A stretch of 57,531 nucleotides of DNA from Neisseria sp. (GCF_030530745.1 NZ_JAUMUI010000002.1:91204-148734); one strand, 5' to 3'. Shown: positions 26,663 through 36,418, numbered from the stretch's first letter. The notes: generated by a model not told the origin, from the letters alone. Numbers and translations are program-made.

Positions 26663-27172
26663 TCAGACGGCCTGTTTGGCGTTTTCAGGTGTTTCTTTCT
26701 TGTGTTTGAAGCCGTCGATTACCAGCAAAACGGCGCCGACGCAGATAAAGCTGTCGGCGACATTAAATGCGGGGTAAAACCAGTTTTGCCAGTAAAACAG
26801 CAGAAAATCCACCACATGACCGTGCATCAGGCGGTCGATCACGTTGCCGAAAGCACCGCCGATTACCATGGCCGCACCCCATTTCCCCCACGGGCCGAAG
26901 TCGTCCTTCACAATCGCGCGGGCAAGATAAAAGCTGATTACGGCCGCCAAGGCAAGAAAGAAATATTTCTGCCAGCCGCCCGCACTGGCCAGAAAGCTGA
27001 ACGCCGCACCGGTATTGAACACCAGCGTCAAATCAAAAAAACCGGGGATAATGTTTAAACGTTCTGCAAATTGAAAATGCTGTAAAACGGCTGTTTTAGT
27101 AATCTGATCAAGCACGATGGCAGCAGCTGCCAAAAGCCAGTATTTGGTTTTGGAGGATTTTCGGGCACTCAT
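26663..27172 (-). CDS. lspA: Lipoprotein signal peptidase (signal peptidase II)
   Basis: 169 residues from ATG 27172; the frame is open to 27229 but the family starts near MSARKSSKTKYWLL. Four membrane helices. The catalytic aspartates are in GNVIDRLMHG and FNVADSFICVG, with NTGAAFSFLA in between. It removes the signal of the lipoproteins encoded here (MtrC, MtrE, LemA and others). The terminal codons are next to a DUS. Confidence 0.97.
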   Translation of the reverse strand: MSARKSSKTKYWLLAAAAIVLDQITKTAVLQHFQFAERLNIIPGFFDLTLVFNTGAAFSFLASAGGWQKYFFLALAAVISFYLARAIVKDDFGPWGKWGAAMVIGGAFGNVIDRLMHGHVVDFLLFYWQNWFYPAFNVADSFICVGAVLLVIDGFKHKKETPENAKQAV

Positions 27173-27335
27173 GTGTGTGGGGAAACAAGCAAAATTTAAA
27201 AAGCGGTATTTTACCCGAATCATCTGCAAGCGGGGTTAAATTGCGCAAACGGCGCAGCAGGCACCGGTTTTCTTAACCCCTTTTCAAACGGCCTTTCGGT
27301 ATAATTCAGACCGTCTGAAAACATTAAGGTCAAAC

Positions 27336-28112
27336 ATGAGCGCCGCCCCCGAAGCCAGATATACCGAAGAAACCGTTTTATGGATAGAACGCCACACGCC
27401 CAAGCTGATGACGTTTGCCATCACCCGCCCCGAAAGCTACCGCTTCTCGGCCGGGCAGTTTTCACGGCTGGGTTTCCGCGACGGCGCCGGCTTTATCTGG
27501 CGCGCCTATTCGGTGATGTCTGCCGAATATGCCGACACGCTCGAATATTTTGCCGTGCTGATCGAAAACGGCCCGATGTCGGCCAAGCTTGCCGCGCTGC
27601 AAAACGGCGACACCGTGCTGCTCGACAAAACCGCCACCGGCTTTCTGCTGCCCGAACGCTTCCCCGACGGCAAAGATTTGGTGATGCTCTGCACCGGCTC
27701 GGGCATCGCGCCGTTTTTGTCGGTATTGGAACAGCCCGAAATCTGGCAGCGTTTCGACAGCCTGGTACTGGCGCACTCTGTTTCCTATGCCGGCGAGCTG
27801 GTTTTCAACCGCCGCATCGCCGATTTGCAAAACCACCCGCTGGTGGGCGGATATTTCCGCAAACTCACCTTCCTGCCCGTGCTCACCCGCGACCAGGCGG
27901 CAGGCACGCTAAACAAACGCCTGCCCGAACTTCTGAAAAGCGGCGAACTGGCCGCCGCCGCGGGCAGGCCGTTCACTCCGAAAAACACGCGCTTTATGAT
28001 CTGCGGCAACCCCGCTATGGTAAAAGACACTTTCCAAACCCTGCTTGATATGGGTTTCGCCATGCACCGCAACCGCGTGCCGGGGCAGATTATGATGGAA
28101 AACGGGTTTTAA
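27336..28112 (+). CDS. fpr: Ferredoxin--NADP reductase
   Basis: 258 residues of the bacterial Fpr type. The FAD-binding RAYSVMSAEY and the NADPH-binding LCTGSGIAPFLSVL are seen, and the C-terminus IMMENGF is short, as in subclass members ending near the flavin. It shuttles electrons between NADPH and ferredoxin or flavodoxin, linked to oxidative stress defence and iron-sulfur repair. Single gene, divergent from lspA. The 106-bp gap holds TATAAT (27299-27304) and a partly degenerate DUS pair. Confidence 0.94.
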   Translation: MSAAPEARYTEETVLWIERHTPKLMTFAITRPESYRFSAGQFSRLGFRDGAGFIWRAYSVMSAEYADTLEYFAVLIENGPMSAKLAALQNGDTVLLDKTATGFLLPERFPDGKDLVMLCTGSGIAPFLSVLEQPEIWQRFDSLVLAHSVSYAGELVFNRRIADLQNHPLVGGYFRKLTFLPVLTRDQAAGTLNKRLPELLKSGELAAAAGRPFTPKNTRFMICGNPAMVKDTFQTLLDMGFAMHRNRVPGQIMMENGF

Positions 28113-28140
28113 CCCCGTTCCGCCGAACGCACAATAAAAC

Positions 28141-28177
28141 AGGCCGTCTGAAAGATTTCAATGTTCTCAGACGGCCT
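28141..28177 (+). terminator. DUS-pair hairpin after fpr
   Basis: AGGCCGTCTGA (28141-28151) and TCAGACGGCCT (28167-28177) with a 15-base loop, 28 bp after the fpr stop. Confidence 0.7.
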
Positions 28178-28254
28178 TAACGGATTTGGCAGAGATCCCT
28201 GCCTATCAACACGGCCGGTATCGTTTTCTTCATTTTTCATTCCGCTTACACTCT

Positions 28255-28303
28255 TAAAAATAAAATTAATTAATAATCAATATTGTTCTTAATTATTAAT
28301 TTT
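28255..28303. promoter_or_regulatory. AT-only imperfect dyad before the methyltransferase
   Basis: Almost pure A/T with an imperfect inverted repeat (AAAATTAATTAATAA against TTAATTATTAATTTT) around a centre near 28282. It may hold a promoter or a repressor site for the gene at 28453. The surrounding 340-bp gap has otherwise only the fpr terminator; the ~150 bp after the dyad are GC-normal and could be a leader, with no recognised riboswitch. Confidence 0.4.
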
Positions 28304-28452
28304 ACGGATGAGGTGGCAGCAAGCCGAAAACTGTACGGATGCGGCAAGGCCGGCCTATGCATATCACTCTTGCCCCAAGCACCTGCCGTAACGGTTTATG
28401 CCCATGGTTCCGCCCCGATTCCTGCCGAATCGGGATATTGCCAGGAGGCTGT

Positions 28453-29295
28453 ATGTCTGAAAAAACGTTCCTTAACCTGAACAAGCTGCCTGAAACTGCA
28501 CTGATCACCTTGTGGGCGAAAGGGGTGGAGTATGCCCGTACGGATGATGCCCTGTTGCGGGATGCAGAGGCTGCACGGCTGCTGGCTGTGATCGATTATG
28601 ATTTTTCCAAATTTGAAAAAGCGGTAATGTCTCAGGTGGGCTGCTGTGCCAGGGCAGCCTTAATTGACAACCATGCGCGCCGTTTTCTCGAGCGATACCC
28701 CGACGCTGTCGTTATCCAGTTGGGCTGCGGTCTGGACGCACGTTACGAGCGTTTGGGCAAACCTCCCGTTACCGCTTGGTATGACTTGGATCTGCCTGAA
28801 ATGATGCAGATACGCACCGCACTGCTGCCGCCGTCGGGTAACTTTTATCTGGAGGGTTCGCTGTTTGACGCAGACTGGACAGAAACCGTTGCGGCACACG
28901 GCAAGCCGGTATTGGTGCTGCTGGAAGGCGTACTGATGTACTTTGATGAAGATGAGGTGCGGCGTTTTTTCGTTATGCTGGCCGAACGGCTCGGCCATGC
29001 CGAGGCAGTTTTCGATTCGATTCCCCCCCTGCTCTTGCGGCACGCCCGCCGGCACGACGCCCTTCGGAAAATAGACGGCGGTGATGCTCCTGAATTCCGT
29101 TGGGCACCGAAAGACATGAAGATAATCGAAAGCTACCACAGCAGACTTCGTGTTGCCGATGTGGGCGGCCTGACAGACATCTGCCTGCACCGTTATCCTT
29201 GGTTTGCACGACAGCTTTACCGGCTGCGCTGGGCAAGGGAAAACGGCGACCAGCGCGTGGTGCATGTTGTTTTACGGCAGCCTCAGGCAGCCTGA
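28453..29295 (+). CDS. LCMT-like class I SAM-dependent methyltransferase
   Basis: 280 residues from ATG 28453, chosen because AGGAGG lies five bases upstream; the frame runs on to 28339 without support. Motif I is VVIQLGCGLDARYERL (G91, G93) and the acidic loop is YDLDLPE (111-113). VLLEGVLMYFDEDEVRRFF is typical of the leucine carboxyl methyltransferase/TcmP group of O-methyltransferases, including polyketide-tailoring enzymes. The substrate cannot be told. It stands alone between fpr and ferritin with its own upstream region. Confidence 0.82.
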   Translation: MSEKTFLNLNKLPETALITLWAKGVEYARTDDALLRDAEAARLLAVIDYDFSKFEKAVMSQVGCCARAALIDNHARRFLERYPDAVVIQLGCGLDARYERLGKPPVTAWYDLDLPEMMQIRTALLPPSGNFYLEGSLFDADWTETVAAHGKPVLVLLEGVLMYFDEDEVRRFFVMLAERLGHAEAVFDSIPPLLLRHARRHDALRKIDGGDAPEFRWAPKDMKIIESYHSRLRVADVGGLTDICLHRYPWFARQLYRLRWARENGDQRVVHVVLRQPQAA

Positions 29296-29466
29296 AAATA
29301 AATCCGCATAAAAACGGGGCAGGCACTGCTCCGCCCCGGTTTGAAGAAGACGGTTGTGCAAACCAGGAAGGCGGCAGCAGAACCGGTTTCATACCACCTG
29401 CACCGGCTTGCGGTTCCGGCGGCACCTTATTTTTTATTTTGTCTCACTTACAACCCGAAGCCTGTA

Positions 29467-29500
29467 TATGGCGGGTTCAAACAAGTTTGAACCCGCCATA
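29467..29500. terminator. Strong hairpin after the methyltransferase gene
   Basis: TATGGCGGGTTCAAAC (29467-29482) and its exact inverse (29485-29500): a perfect 16-bp stem with minimal loop, followed by AAAA. It lies in the convergent 270-bp gap before ftnA, which otherwise holds only a DUS hairpin. Confidence 0.75.
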
Positions 29501-29510
29501 AAAACACCGA

Positions 29511-29543
29511 AGGCCGTCTGAAACAAAACGCTTTCAGACGGCC
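29511..29543. terminator. DUS-pair hairpin after ftnA
   Basis: AGGCCGTCTGAAA and inverse TTTCAGACGGCCT around a short loop, 26 bp past the ftnA stop. Confidence 0.75.
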
Positions 29544-29568
29544 TTCAAAAATTTCATATGTTGTGGTT

Positions 29569-30066
29569 TCAGGCACCGGCGGTCATGGCGGCCAAATCTT
29601 TATCGACATGGTAAAGGCCTTTGCCGTCATCCCCCACCAGATTGATTTTATCTAAAATCGATTTAAACAGGCGCTCTTCTTCGTGCTGTTCGGCAACATA
29701 CCACTGAAGGAAGTTAAACGAAGAAAAATCTTTTTCTTCCAAAGTAACCTCTACCAGCCGGTTGATTTTGCCGGTAATCATTTTTTCGTGTTCGTAAACC
29801 GTTTCAAACAGCTCTTTCAACCCCGAATAATCCGATTTGGGTGCCTGAATCGCGCCGATTTCGGGCATGGTTCCGGTTTCGCTCAAATAATCAAACAAAC
29901 GCTGCATATGCTGCATCTCTTCGGCGGCATGGGCTTTTAAAAATCCCGCAGCGCCTTCAAAGCCTTTGTAATCGGCCCATGCAGACATCTGCAAATATAC
30001 GTTGGAAGAATAGAATTCCAAATTCAGCTGTTCATTCAGATGCTTGATAATGCTGGAAGACAACAT
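29569..30066 (-). CDS. ftnA: Non-haem ferritin
   Basis: 165 residues, a four-helix iron-storage protein. Ferroxidase residues are visible: Glu in [13 protein letters not shown], the EEMQHM pair and EQHEEERLF. It stores iron as ferric mineral in a 24-subunit shell. It is not bacterioferritin (no haem methionine pattern). Single gene between DUS hairpins. An AT-rich stretch at 30141-30180 upstream likely holds its promoter; no clear Fur box was found. Confidence 0.95.
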   Translation of the reverse strand: MLSSSIIKHLNEQLNLEFYSSNVYLQMSAWADYKGFEGAAGFLKAHAAEEMQHMQRLFDYLSETGTMPEIGAIQAPKSDYSGLKELFETVYEHEKMITGKINRLVEVTLEEKDFSSFNFLQWYVAEQHEEERLFKSILDKINLVGDDGKGLYHVDKDLAAMTAGA

Positions 30067-30186
30067 GGCTACCGTTCTCCTTTAAGTTTCAAAGTCTGTA
30101 GAAAAAGCGAATGCCGTTTTCGGACAGCGGCTTTATCCTAACATAACGCCTTATTGTTATAAATAGGAATAACTTTTATTAACATA

Positions 30187-30223
30187 AACTTAGGCCGTCT
30201 GAACATTTCAGACGGCCTAAGTT
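30187..30223 (-). terminator. Terminator of the mtrCDE operon
   Basis: AACTTAGGCCGTCTGAA pairs with TTCAGACGGCCTAAGTT: a 17-bp DUS-based stem with a three-base loop and a following TTT, 13 bp past the mtrE stop. Confidence 0.85.
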
Positions 30224-30236
30224 TTAAATTATAAAT

Positions 30237-31673
30237 TTACTGCCCCGTGCCTTCGTCCTGCGTGTAACGCTTCAATCCGCCGCCGAGGGCTTTATACAGG
30301 TCGGCAAGGTTTTCCAGACGGGTGAGCTGGTTGGCCAGCAGCGCGGTATCGGCACTATAACTGCTGCGCTCGGCATCGAGCAGGTCAAGTGCGCTTGATA
30401 CGCCGTGGCGGTAGCGCAGGCTGATTAGGCGGCGGGCATCGCCGTAGGCACGGCTCTGCTTGGCCAGTGCCTCATTGCTCTTATCGAGCTGCTCGCGCGC
30501 CACCAATGCATCGGCAACATCGCGGAATGCCGCCTGAACGGCCGCTTCATAATTAACCACCTGAATCTGGCGGCGGATTTTGGACGCATCCAGATTTGCC
30601 TTGTTGCTGCCCCAGTTGAAAATCGGCAGGTTGATACTCGGCACAAACGCCCAAGTACGGTTGCCGCCCTTAAACAGCCCGTTCAGCTCGGTGGAGCCGG
30701 TACCGATGGTACCGGTAAGGCTGATGCTGGGAAAAAACGCCGCCCGTGCCGCACCGATATTGGCATTTGCCTGTTTGAGCGCATATTCCGCCGCACGGAT
30801 ATCGGGGCGGTTGAGCATTACTTCGGAGCTTAAACCTGCTGGCAGACGGCTGATTTTAAACTGTTTGTTCAACGGCAGGCCGGCAGGCAGACCGGCAGGA
30901 ACGGGCTGGTTGATCAGCACCGCCAGTGCATTGGCCGCCTGCTCTTTGGCCTGTACGGCAGAAGCATAGTCGGCCTTGGCCGATTCAATCAGGGCTTCCT
31001 GCTGGCGCAGGTCTACAGCGGAAACTACGCCTGCGTTATGTTTCAACCGGGTAAGTTTGTAGGTCTGCTCGCGGGTTTTCAACACGTTCTGCGCCAGCTT
31101 CATACTTTCTTCGGCATAACGCTCGTTGAAATAAGCCTTGGCCACCGAAGCCACCAGCGTCAGATGGGCGGCATCGCGGGTGGCGGCGCTGTTGAAATAA
31201 TTTTGCAGCGCGGCTTCGGTATTGCTCCGCACCCTGCCGAACAGGTCCAGCTCATACGAAGTTACCCCCAGGCCCACACTGTATTGCGAAGACACCGAAG
31301 ATTGGCCGGAAACACTCAAATCGCGTGCCGATCTGCCGCGCTGGCCGCTGCCTGTCGCATTGATGCCGGGCAGCAGGTCTGCACGCTGGATCATATACTG
31401 TTTGCGCAGGGCTTCGGCATTAAGTGTGGCGCTGCGCAAATCGGTATTGCGTGCCAACGCGGTTTCAATCAGGCGGTGCAGGCGGGGGTCGGCAAAATAA
31501 TCCTGCCAGCCCAAAGAGGCCGCCTGAATGCCGTTGCCGGGATAAGTGTCGTATTTGAAGCTTTCCGGCACGCTGACCTGCGGCTGCTCATACCGCGGGA
31601 TCATGGCGCAGGCCGACAATACCGCCGCAGCCGCCACGGCACTCAAAACAGGTTTGAAATTTGTTTTTTTCAT
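30237..31673 (-). CDS. mtrE: MtrE outer membrane efflux channel
   Basis: 478 residues, an OprM/TolC-family lipoprotein (lipobox LSAC, Cys22). Strongly like gonococcal MtrE in recalled sequence: YEQPQVSVPESF, LGWQDYFADPRLHRLIETAL, NERYAEESMKLAQ and LADLYKALGGGLKR. It forms the outer membrane duct of the MtrCDE tripartite pump, exporting hydrophobic drugs, bile salts and host peptides. It begins 2 bp after the mtrD stop. Confidence 0.96.
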   Translation of the reverse strand: MKKTNFKPVLSAVAAAAVLSACAMIPRYEQPQVSVPESFKYDTYPGNGIQAASLGWQDYFADPRLHRLIETALARNTDLRSATLNAEALRKQYMIQRADLLPGINATGSGQRGRSARDLSVSGQSSVSSQYSVGLGVTSYELDLFGRVRSNTEAALQNYFNSAATRDAAHLTLVASVAKAYFNERYAEESMKLAQNVLKTREQTYKLTRLKHNAGVVSAVDLRQQEALIESAKADYASAVQAKEQAANALAVLINQPVPAGLPAGLPLNKQFKISRLPAGLSSEVMLNRPDIRAAEYALKQANANIGAARAAFFPSISLTGTIGTGSTELNGLFKGGNRTWAFVPSINLPIFNWGSNKANLDASKIRRQIQVVNYEAAVQAAFRDVADALVAREQLDKSNEALAKQSRAYGDARRLISLRYRHGVSSALDLLDAERSSYSADTALLANQLTRLENLADLYKALGGGLKRYTQDEGTGQ

Positions 31674-31675
31674 GC

Positions 31676-34600
31676 TTAATCCTTATCGTCGTGCAGGGCG
31701 CGTTTTTCTTCTTCGCTCAGATGGGCGCCCTCTTCCGCCTCGGCTACATATTTGTCTACCAAATCGGGCGTCATGCCCGCTTCGGCAGCGTGCAGCTTGG
31801 CATGCTCCTGCTGGCGTTTGGTGTCTTTAAAGAATTTGCGCACCACTACATAAAACAGCGGCACCAGAAATACCGATAAAACCGTACCGATCAACATACC
31901 CCACAGCACGGTGGTGCCGATGGCGCGCTGGCTGGCCGAGCTTGCACCCGATGCGATATACAGCGGCACCACGCCCAAAATAAAGGCAAACGAGGTCATG
32001 ATAATCGGGCGGAAACGCAGGTGGGCGGCAGCCAGCGCAGCTTCCAGCGCACTCTTGCCCTGAGCCTGCAGGTCTTTGGCAAATTCAATAATCAGAATGG
32101 CATTTTTCGCACTCAGGCCGATAACGGTGATCAGGCCGACTTGGAAGTAAATATCGTTGAGGTAAGACGGAGGCATGCCGAACAGGCTGCCGGTCAGGTT
32201 GCGCCCCGTTACGCCCAGCACCACACCCAAGAAACCCAGCGGCACCACCAGAATGACCGCCAGCGGAATCGACCAGCTTTCATACAGAGCCGCCAGCACC
32301 AAAAACACGGCCAGAATGGCAAACGTATAAAGCATGATGGTTTGCGAGCTGCCTTTGGCTTCCTCGCGCGACTGGCCGCCCCATTCGAGGCTGTAGCCGC
32401 CCATTTCGTCCACCATTTTCTGCACTTCGGCCATCACTTCGCCGGAGGAATAACCCGTAGCGGCCGCACCCGAAATCTCCATGGCGGGATAGCCGTTGAA
32501 ACGCACGCTCTGCTCCATGCCGTTCTGCCATTCTGCGGTGGCAACGGTAGAGAGCGGCATAACCGTTCCCTCATTGTTGGAAACAGGCAGGGCGAGAATA
32601 TCGGCAGGCTGCATACGCGCAGCGGCATCGGCCTGAACAATCACGCGCTGCAGACGGCCGTTGTTGGGGAAGTCGTTGATGTAAGACGAACCCAATGCCG
32701 TGCCCAATGCCGTCCGGATATTGGAAAAGTCAATGCCTTGCGCCGCCGCCGCCTGACGGTCGATTTCGATTTTCAACTGGGGCGCGTCTTCCAAGCCTGA
32801 GGCACGCACCTGGCTGGCATCGAACATCGGGTTTTGGCGCATTTTGGCAATCAGCTCATTACGCTTTGCCAACAGGGCTTCGTGGCCGCTGTTGTTCCGA
32901 TCCTGCAGGTACATTTCAAAACCGGAGCTGGTGCCCAGCTCCATGATGGCAGGCGGATTCATCACAATGGCAAAACCGTCGCGTACGCTGCCCATCAGTG
33001 CACCGGTAATCTTACCCGCCACCGAAGTGGCATCGCTTCCCGGAGCAGTACGCTCGCTCCAGTCTTTCAGGGTAACGAAGCCGAAACCCATATTCTGCCC
33101 CGATCCGGAAAAACTGAAGCCTGACACGCCGATAAAGCTTTCCACCTCGGGCATCGACATAATCACTTGGTTGGCCACGGCCAAAGTTGCATCGGTACGC
33201 TCTTTGGTCGCGCCGGAAGGAAGCTGCACCATCATCATCACACTGCCTTGGTCTTCGGAAGGCAGGAAAGAGGTGGGAATGCGCACGAACAGCAGCCCGG
33301 CCACGGCGGCCAGCGCCACATACACCGCCATCATGCGGGCGGATTTGCGCAGCAGTTTGGCAACCCAGCCCTCATAACGGTGGGTGCCGTCTGAAAACTT
33401 GCGGTTAAACCAGCCGAAAAAGCCTTTTTTCTCTTCGTGGTGGCCTTTGGGAATCGCTTTGAGCATAGATGCGCACAATGCGGGCGTGAGCGTGAGTGCG
33501 AAAAATGCCGAAAATGCAATCGCAATCGCCATGGTTACGGCAAACTGGCGGTAAATATTACCCGTTGCCCCGCTGAACATCGCCAGCGGCACAAACACCG
33601 AAATCAGTACGGCGGTAATGCCGATAACCGCGCCGGAAATCTGGCTCATTGCCTTCTTGGTGGCTTCCACCGGAGAAAGCCCTTCCGAGGCCATAATCCG
33701 CTCGACGTTTTCCACCACCACAATGGCATCGTCCACCACGATACCGATAACCAAAACCATTGCGAACATGGTCAGCACGTTGATCGACATGCCCAAATAC
33801 CATATCGAAGCGAACGCACCCAGCAGCGAAATCGGCACCACAATGGTGGGAATCAGGGTATACCGGATGTTTTGCAGAAACAGGAACATCACGATAAACA
33901 CCAGCACAATGGCTTCAACCAGGGTCTGCACCACTTTTTCGATGGAAATGCTCACAAACTTGGAAGTATCGTAAGGAGCCGCCCATTTCATATCTCCCGG
34001 AAAATAGCGTTGGAGCTGCTCCATCTTTTCGCGCACGGCCGTGGCCGTGGCCATGGCGTTACCCTTGTTGGACAGCATAACCGCCATACCCACCGAAGGA
34101 CGGCCGTTCAAACGGGTGCTCGCAGCGTAGGTTTCACTGCCCAGTTCGATTTTGGCCACATCACGCAGATAAACGTTGGCACCGCCCGTTGTAGAACGCA
34201 GAACGATGCCCCCGAATTCTTCCGGCGTGCTCATCTGCCCCTGCGCAGTAATGGTGGCGGCGATAGTCTGCCCCGCCACAGAGGGAAGCGCGCCCATCGA
34301 GCCTACGGCAAGCTGGGCATTTTGCGCGCTGATGGCCGAAGAAATGTCTGCAAAAGAAAGGTTGTAGTTTTGCAGTTTTTTCGGATCAACCCAAACACGC
34401 ATGGCCCGCTGCGAACCGAACAGGCGCGCTTCACCCACACCGTCAACCCGCTGGATTTCAGGTTTGATGTTGCGTTCCACATAGTCGGCAATATCTTCCG
34501 TGTCCATGGTGTCCGACGACATCATCAATACCATCAGGAAGTTGGAACGCGATTTGGACACGGTAATACCGTTCTGCTGCACGGTAGAAGGCAGCAGCGC

Positions 34601-34945
34601 CTCCACTTCGGAAAGTTTGTTCTGAACGTTAACCTGCGCCAGATCTTCATCGGTTTCAGGCGTAAAGGTCAGGCTGACCGTGCCGCTGCCGCTGGATGTG
34701 GCATTGGTGGTCATATAGTCCAAGCCCTCCACACCGTTCATGTTGCGTTCAATAACGGCCAGAACGCTGTCTTCCATAACCTGTGCCGATGCGCCCGGAT
34801 AAGTGGCGGTCAACGTGATGGTGGGGGCGCCCACAGAGGGGTATTGTGATACCGGCAGGCTCCGGATACCGATTACACCGGCAATAATCACGAAAATCGC
34901 GATTACCCAAGCAAAAATGGGGCGGTCGATAAAAAACTTAGCCAT
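31676..34945 (-). CDS. mtrD: MtrD inner membrane RND multidrug transporter
   Basis: 1089 residues, a hydrophobe/amphiphile RND pump. Twelve membrane helices are expected; seen are MAKFFIDRPIFAWVIAIFV at the start, the proton-relay DDAIVVVENVERI in helix 4, and RNLTGSLFGMPP in the second half. It exports drugs using the proton gradient. It is ~20 residues longer than gonococcal MtrD, mostly in a charged tail. It follows mtrC by 11 bp. A DUS is in a loop (KFSDGTHR). Confidence 0.97.
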   Translation of the reverse strand: MAKFFIDRPIFAWVIAIFVIIAGVIGIRSLPVSQYPSVGAPTITLTATYPGASAQVMEDSVLAVIERNMNGVEGLDYMTTNATSSGSGTVSLTFTPETDEDLAQVNVQNKLSEVEALLPSTVQQNGITVSKSRSNFLMVLMMSSDTMDTEDIADYVERNIKPEIQRVDGVGEARLFGSQRAMRVWVDPKKLQNYNLSFADISSAISAQNAQLAVGSMGALPSVAGQTIAATITAQGQMSTPEEFGGIVLRSTTGGANVYLRDVAKIELGSETYAASTRLNGRPSVGMAVMLSNKGNAMATATAVREKMEQLQRYFPGDMKWAAPYDTSKFVSISIEKVVQTLVEAIVLVFIVMFLFLQNIRYTLIPTIVVPISLLGAFASIWYLGMSINVLTMFAMVLVIGIVVDDAIVVVENVERIMASEGLSPVEATKKAMSQISGAVIGITAVLISVFVPLAMFSGATGNIYRQFAVTMAIAIAFSAFFALTLTPALCASMLKAIPKGHHEEKKGFFGWFNRKFSDGTHRYEGWVAKLLRKSARMMAVYVALAAVAGLLFVRIPTSFLPSEDQGSVMMMVQLPSGATKERTDATLAVANQVIMSMPEVESFIGVSGFSFSGSGQNMGFGFVTLKDWSERTAPGSDATSVAGKITGALMGSVRDGFAIVMNPPAIMELGTSSGFEMYLQDRNNSGHEALLAKRNELIAKMRQNPMFDASQVRASGLEDAPQLKIEIDRQAAAAQGIDFSNIRTALGTALGSSYINDFPNNGRLQRVIVQADAAARMQPADILALPVSNNEGTVMPLSTVATAEWQNGMEQSVRFNGYPAMEISGAAATGYSSGEVMAEVQKMVDEMGGYSLEWGGQSREEAKGSSQTIMLYTFAILAVFLVLAALYESWSIPLAVILVVPLGFLGVVLGVTGRNLTGSLFGMPPSYLNDIYFQVGLITVIGLSAKNAILIIEFAKDLQAQGKSALEAALAAAHLRFRPIIMTSFAFILGVVPLYIASGASSASQRAIGTTVLWGMLIGTVLSVFLVPLFYVVVRKFFKDTKRQQEHAKLHAAEAGMTPDLVDKYVAEAEEGAHLSEEEKRALHDDKD

Positions 34946-34956
34946 GTATCACTTCC

Positions 34957-36222
34957 TTACTTGTTTTCACCGGAAGCGGGGGCTTTTTCCCCGGAGGCCG
35001 TCTGAACGGCACTGCCGTCCTGCCCTTCAGCCTGAGAAGCCTGTTCTGAAGGAGGCGTCCATTCCTTCGGCGTTACTTTCTGCGCACCCATCATACCGGC
35101 AACCGAAGTGCCGTCCACAACCACCTTGTCGCCGGCTTTGAGGCCGTCTGAAATAATCCAGTTGCTGCCGTACTGCTGCTCCACCGTTACAACACGCGGC
35201 TCCATACCGCCCTGCGCATTCACAATCATCACAGTATTCTGTTTGCCGCGCGTAACCGCCTGCTGCGGCACCACAAACACATCATCCATATCGGCCTGCG
35301 GCAGGCTCACGCGCACATACAGGTTGGGCAGCAGGATATTGTCCGGATTGGGCACTTCGGCACGCAGCGTTACCTGGCCGGTGCTTTCGTTAACCGTCGG
35401 ATCGGAAAACAGCAGGCGGCCTTTATGGGCATAGGTCGAGCCGTTTTCCAGCTTGATATCGACCGGCACCGCACCGTTGACGGCTTTCATTTTGCCCTCG
35501 GCAATGTTCTGCCGCATCTGCATCACATCGTTGGCCGATTGTGTCAGGTTCACATACATGGGATTGGTCTGCTGGATGGTAGCCAGCTTGGTACTGCTTC
35601 CCGAGTTCACCAACGCACCCTCGGAAACATAAGACTGGCCGATATAGCCGGAAATCGGCGCGGTGATGCGCGAACGGTCTACATTAACCTGCGCCGATCT
35701 GATGGCGGCCCTGGCCGCTTTCACACCCGCATCACCCGAGCGCTGCGCCTGAACGGCTGCATCATATTCCTGTTTGCTGATGGCATCTGCCGCCACCAGC
35801 GGTTTGTAGCGTGCCAAATCGGCATTGGCTTTGGCCAGCGCTGCCTGCGCGGAAGCCAGCTCGGCGCGCGCACTTTCCAAAGAAGCGGTATAAGTAGCGT
35901 CATCCAACTGGTAGAGTGCCTGCCCCGCCTTCACATAACTGCCCTCTTGAAACAGCCGCTTTTTAATGATGCCGCTCACTTGCGGCAGGATATCGGCCGA
36001 ACGGCGCGATTCCAAACGGCCGGGCAATTCGGTGCTCAGGGTAACCTGCTGGGGCTGAACCGTTACCACGCCGACCACAGGTGCGGGAGCCTGCTGCCCG
36101 GCGTTTTTGCCCGCGCCTCCCTGAGAGGTTTCTCCGCCGTCATTTCCGCAAGCCGACAAAGCCAGAGCCGTAGCGGCTGCCAATGCTGCCAGAGGCAGCG
36201 TTTTCTTAGAAATATGAACCAT
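34957..36222 (-). CDS. mtrC: MtrC membrane fusion protein
   Basis: 421-residue periplasmic adaptor of the RND family, a lipoprotein (LALSAC, Cys26). Lipoyl half-motifs flank an alpha-hairpin (~100-165, AELASAQAALAKANADLARY). First gene of mtrCDE, with its promoter overlapping that of mtrR. The C-terminal ~40 residues are low-complexity and include DUS-encoded VQTASGEK. It couples MtrD to MtrE. Confidence 0.97.
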   Translation of the reverse strand: MVHISKKTLPLAALAAATALALSACGNDGGETSQGGAGKNAGQQAPAPVVGVVTVQPQQVTLSTELPGRLESRRSADILPQVSGIIKKRLFQEGSYVKAGQALYQLDDATYTASLESARAELASAQAALAKANADLARYKPLVAADAISKQEYDAAVQAQRSGDAGVKAARAAIRSAQVNVDRSRITAPISGYIGQSYVSEGALVNSGSSTKLATIQQTNPMYVNLTQSANDVMQMRQNIAEGKMKAVNGAVPVDIKLENGSTYAHKGRLLFSDPTVNESTGQVTLRAEVPNPDNILLPNLYVRVSLPQADMDDVFVVPQQAVTRGKQNTVMIVNAQGGMEPRVVTVEQQYGSNWIISDGLKAGDKVVVDGTSVAGMMGAQKVTPKEWTPPSEQASQAEGQDGSAVQTASGEKAPASGENK

Positions 36223-36374
36223 TTTCCAAATCTTTCTTTTTACAGTTCTATTTAATGGGTGATGAGGATTGTTTTTACAAAAAAGAGAAATGTACGTTAT
36301 TCTCCCGGCCCAGGCTGCGGCAAGCCGGTTTCAGGCAGGCGCAGCACTGACAACCTTACAATATCAGGCTGCGG

Positions 36375-36402
36375 ATTATACATACACCGTTGCATGTTAC
36401 AA
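36375..36402 (-). promoter_or_regulatory. Likely mtrC promoter
   Basis: On the minus strand TTGTAA (36397-36402) and a perfect TATAAT (36375-36380) with a 16-base spacer. Its -35 overlaps the mtrR promoter, as in gonococcus where MtrR represses from this region. Confidence 0.65.
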
Positions 36403-36418
36403 AGTTCTTTCTTATAAT
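36390..36418 (+). promoter_or_regulatory. Likely mtrR promoter
   Basis: TTGCAT (36390-36395), 17-base spacer and a perfect TATAAT (36413-36418), 40 bp before the mtrR start. The -35 element overlaps that of the divergent mtrC promoter. Confidence 0.7.

Noticed and set aside
33437-34849. 470-residue plus-strand ORF opposite mtrD
   Set aside because: His/Arg/Gly-rich antisense shadow of the RND pump.
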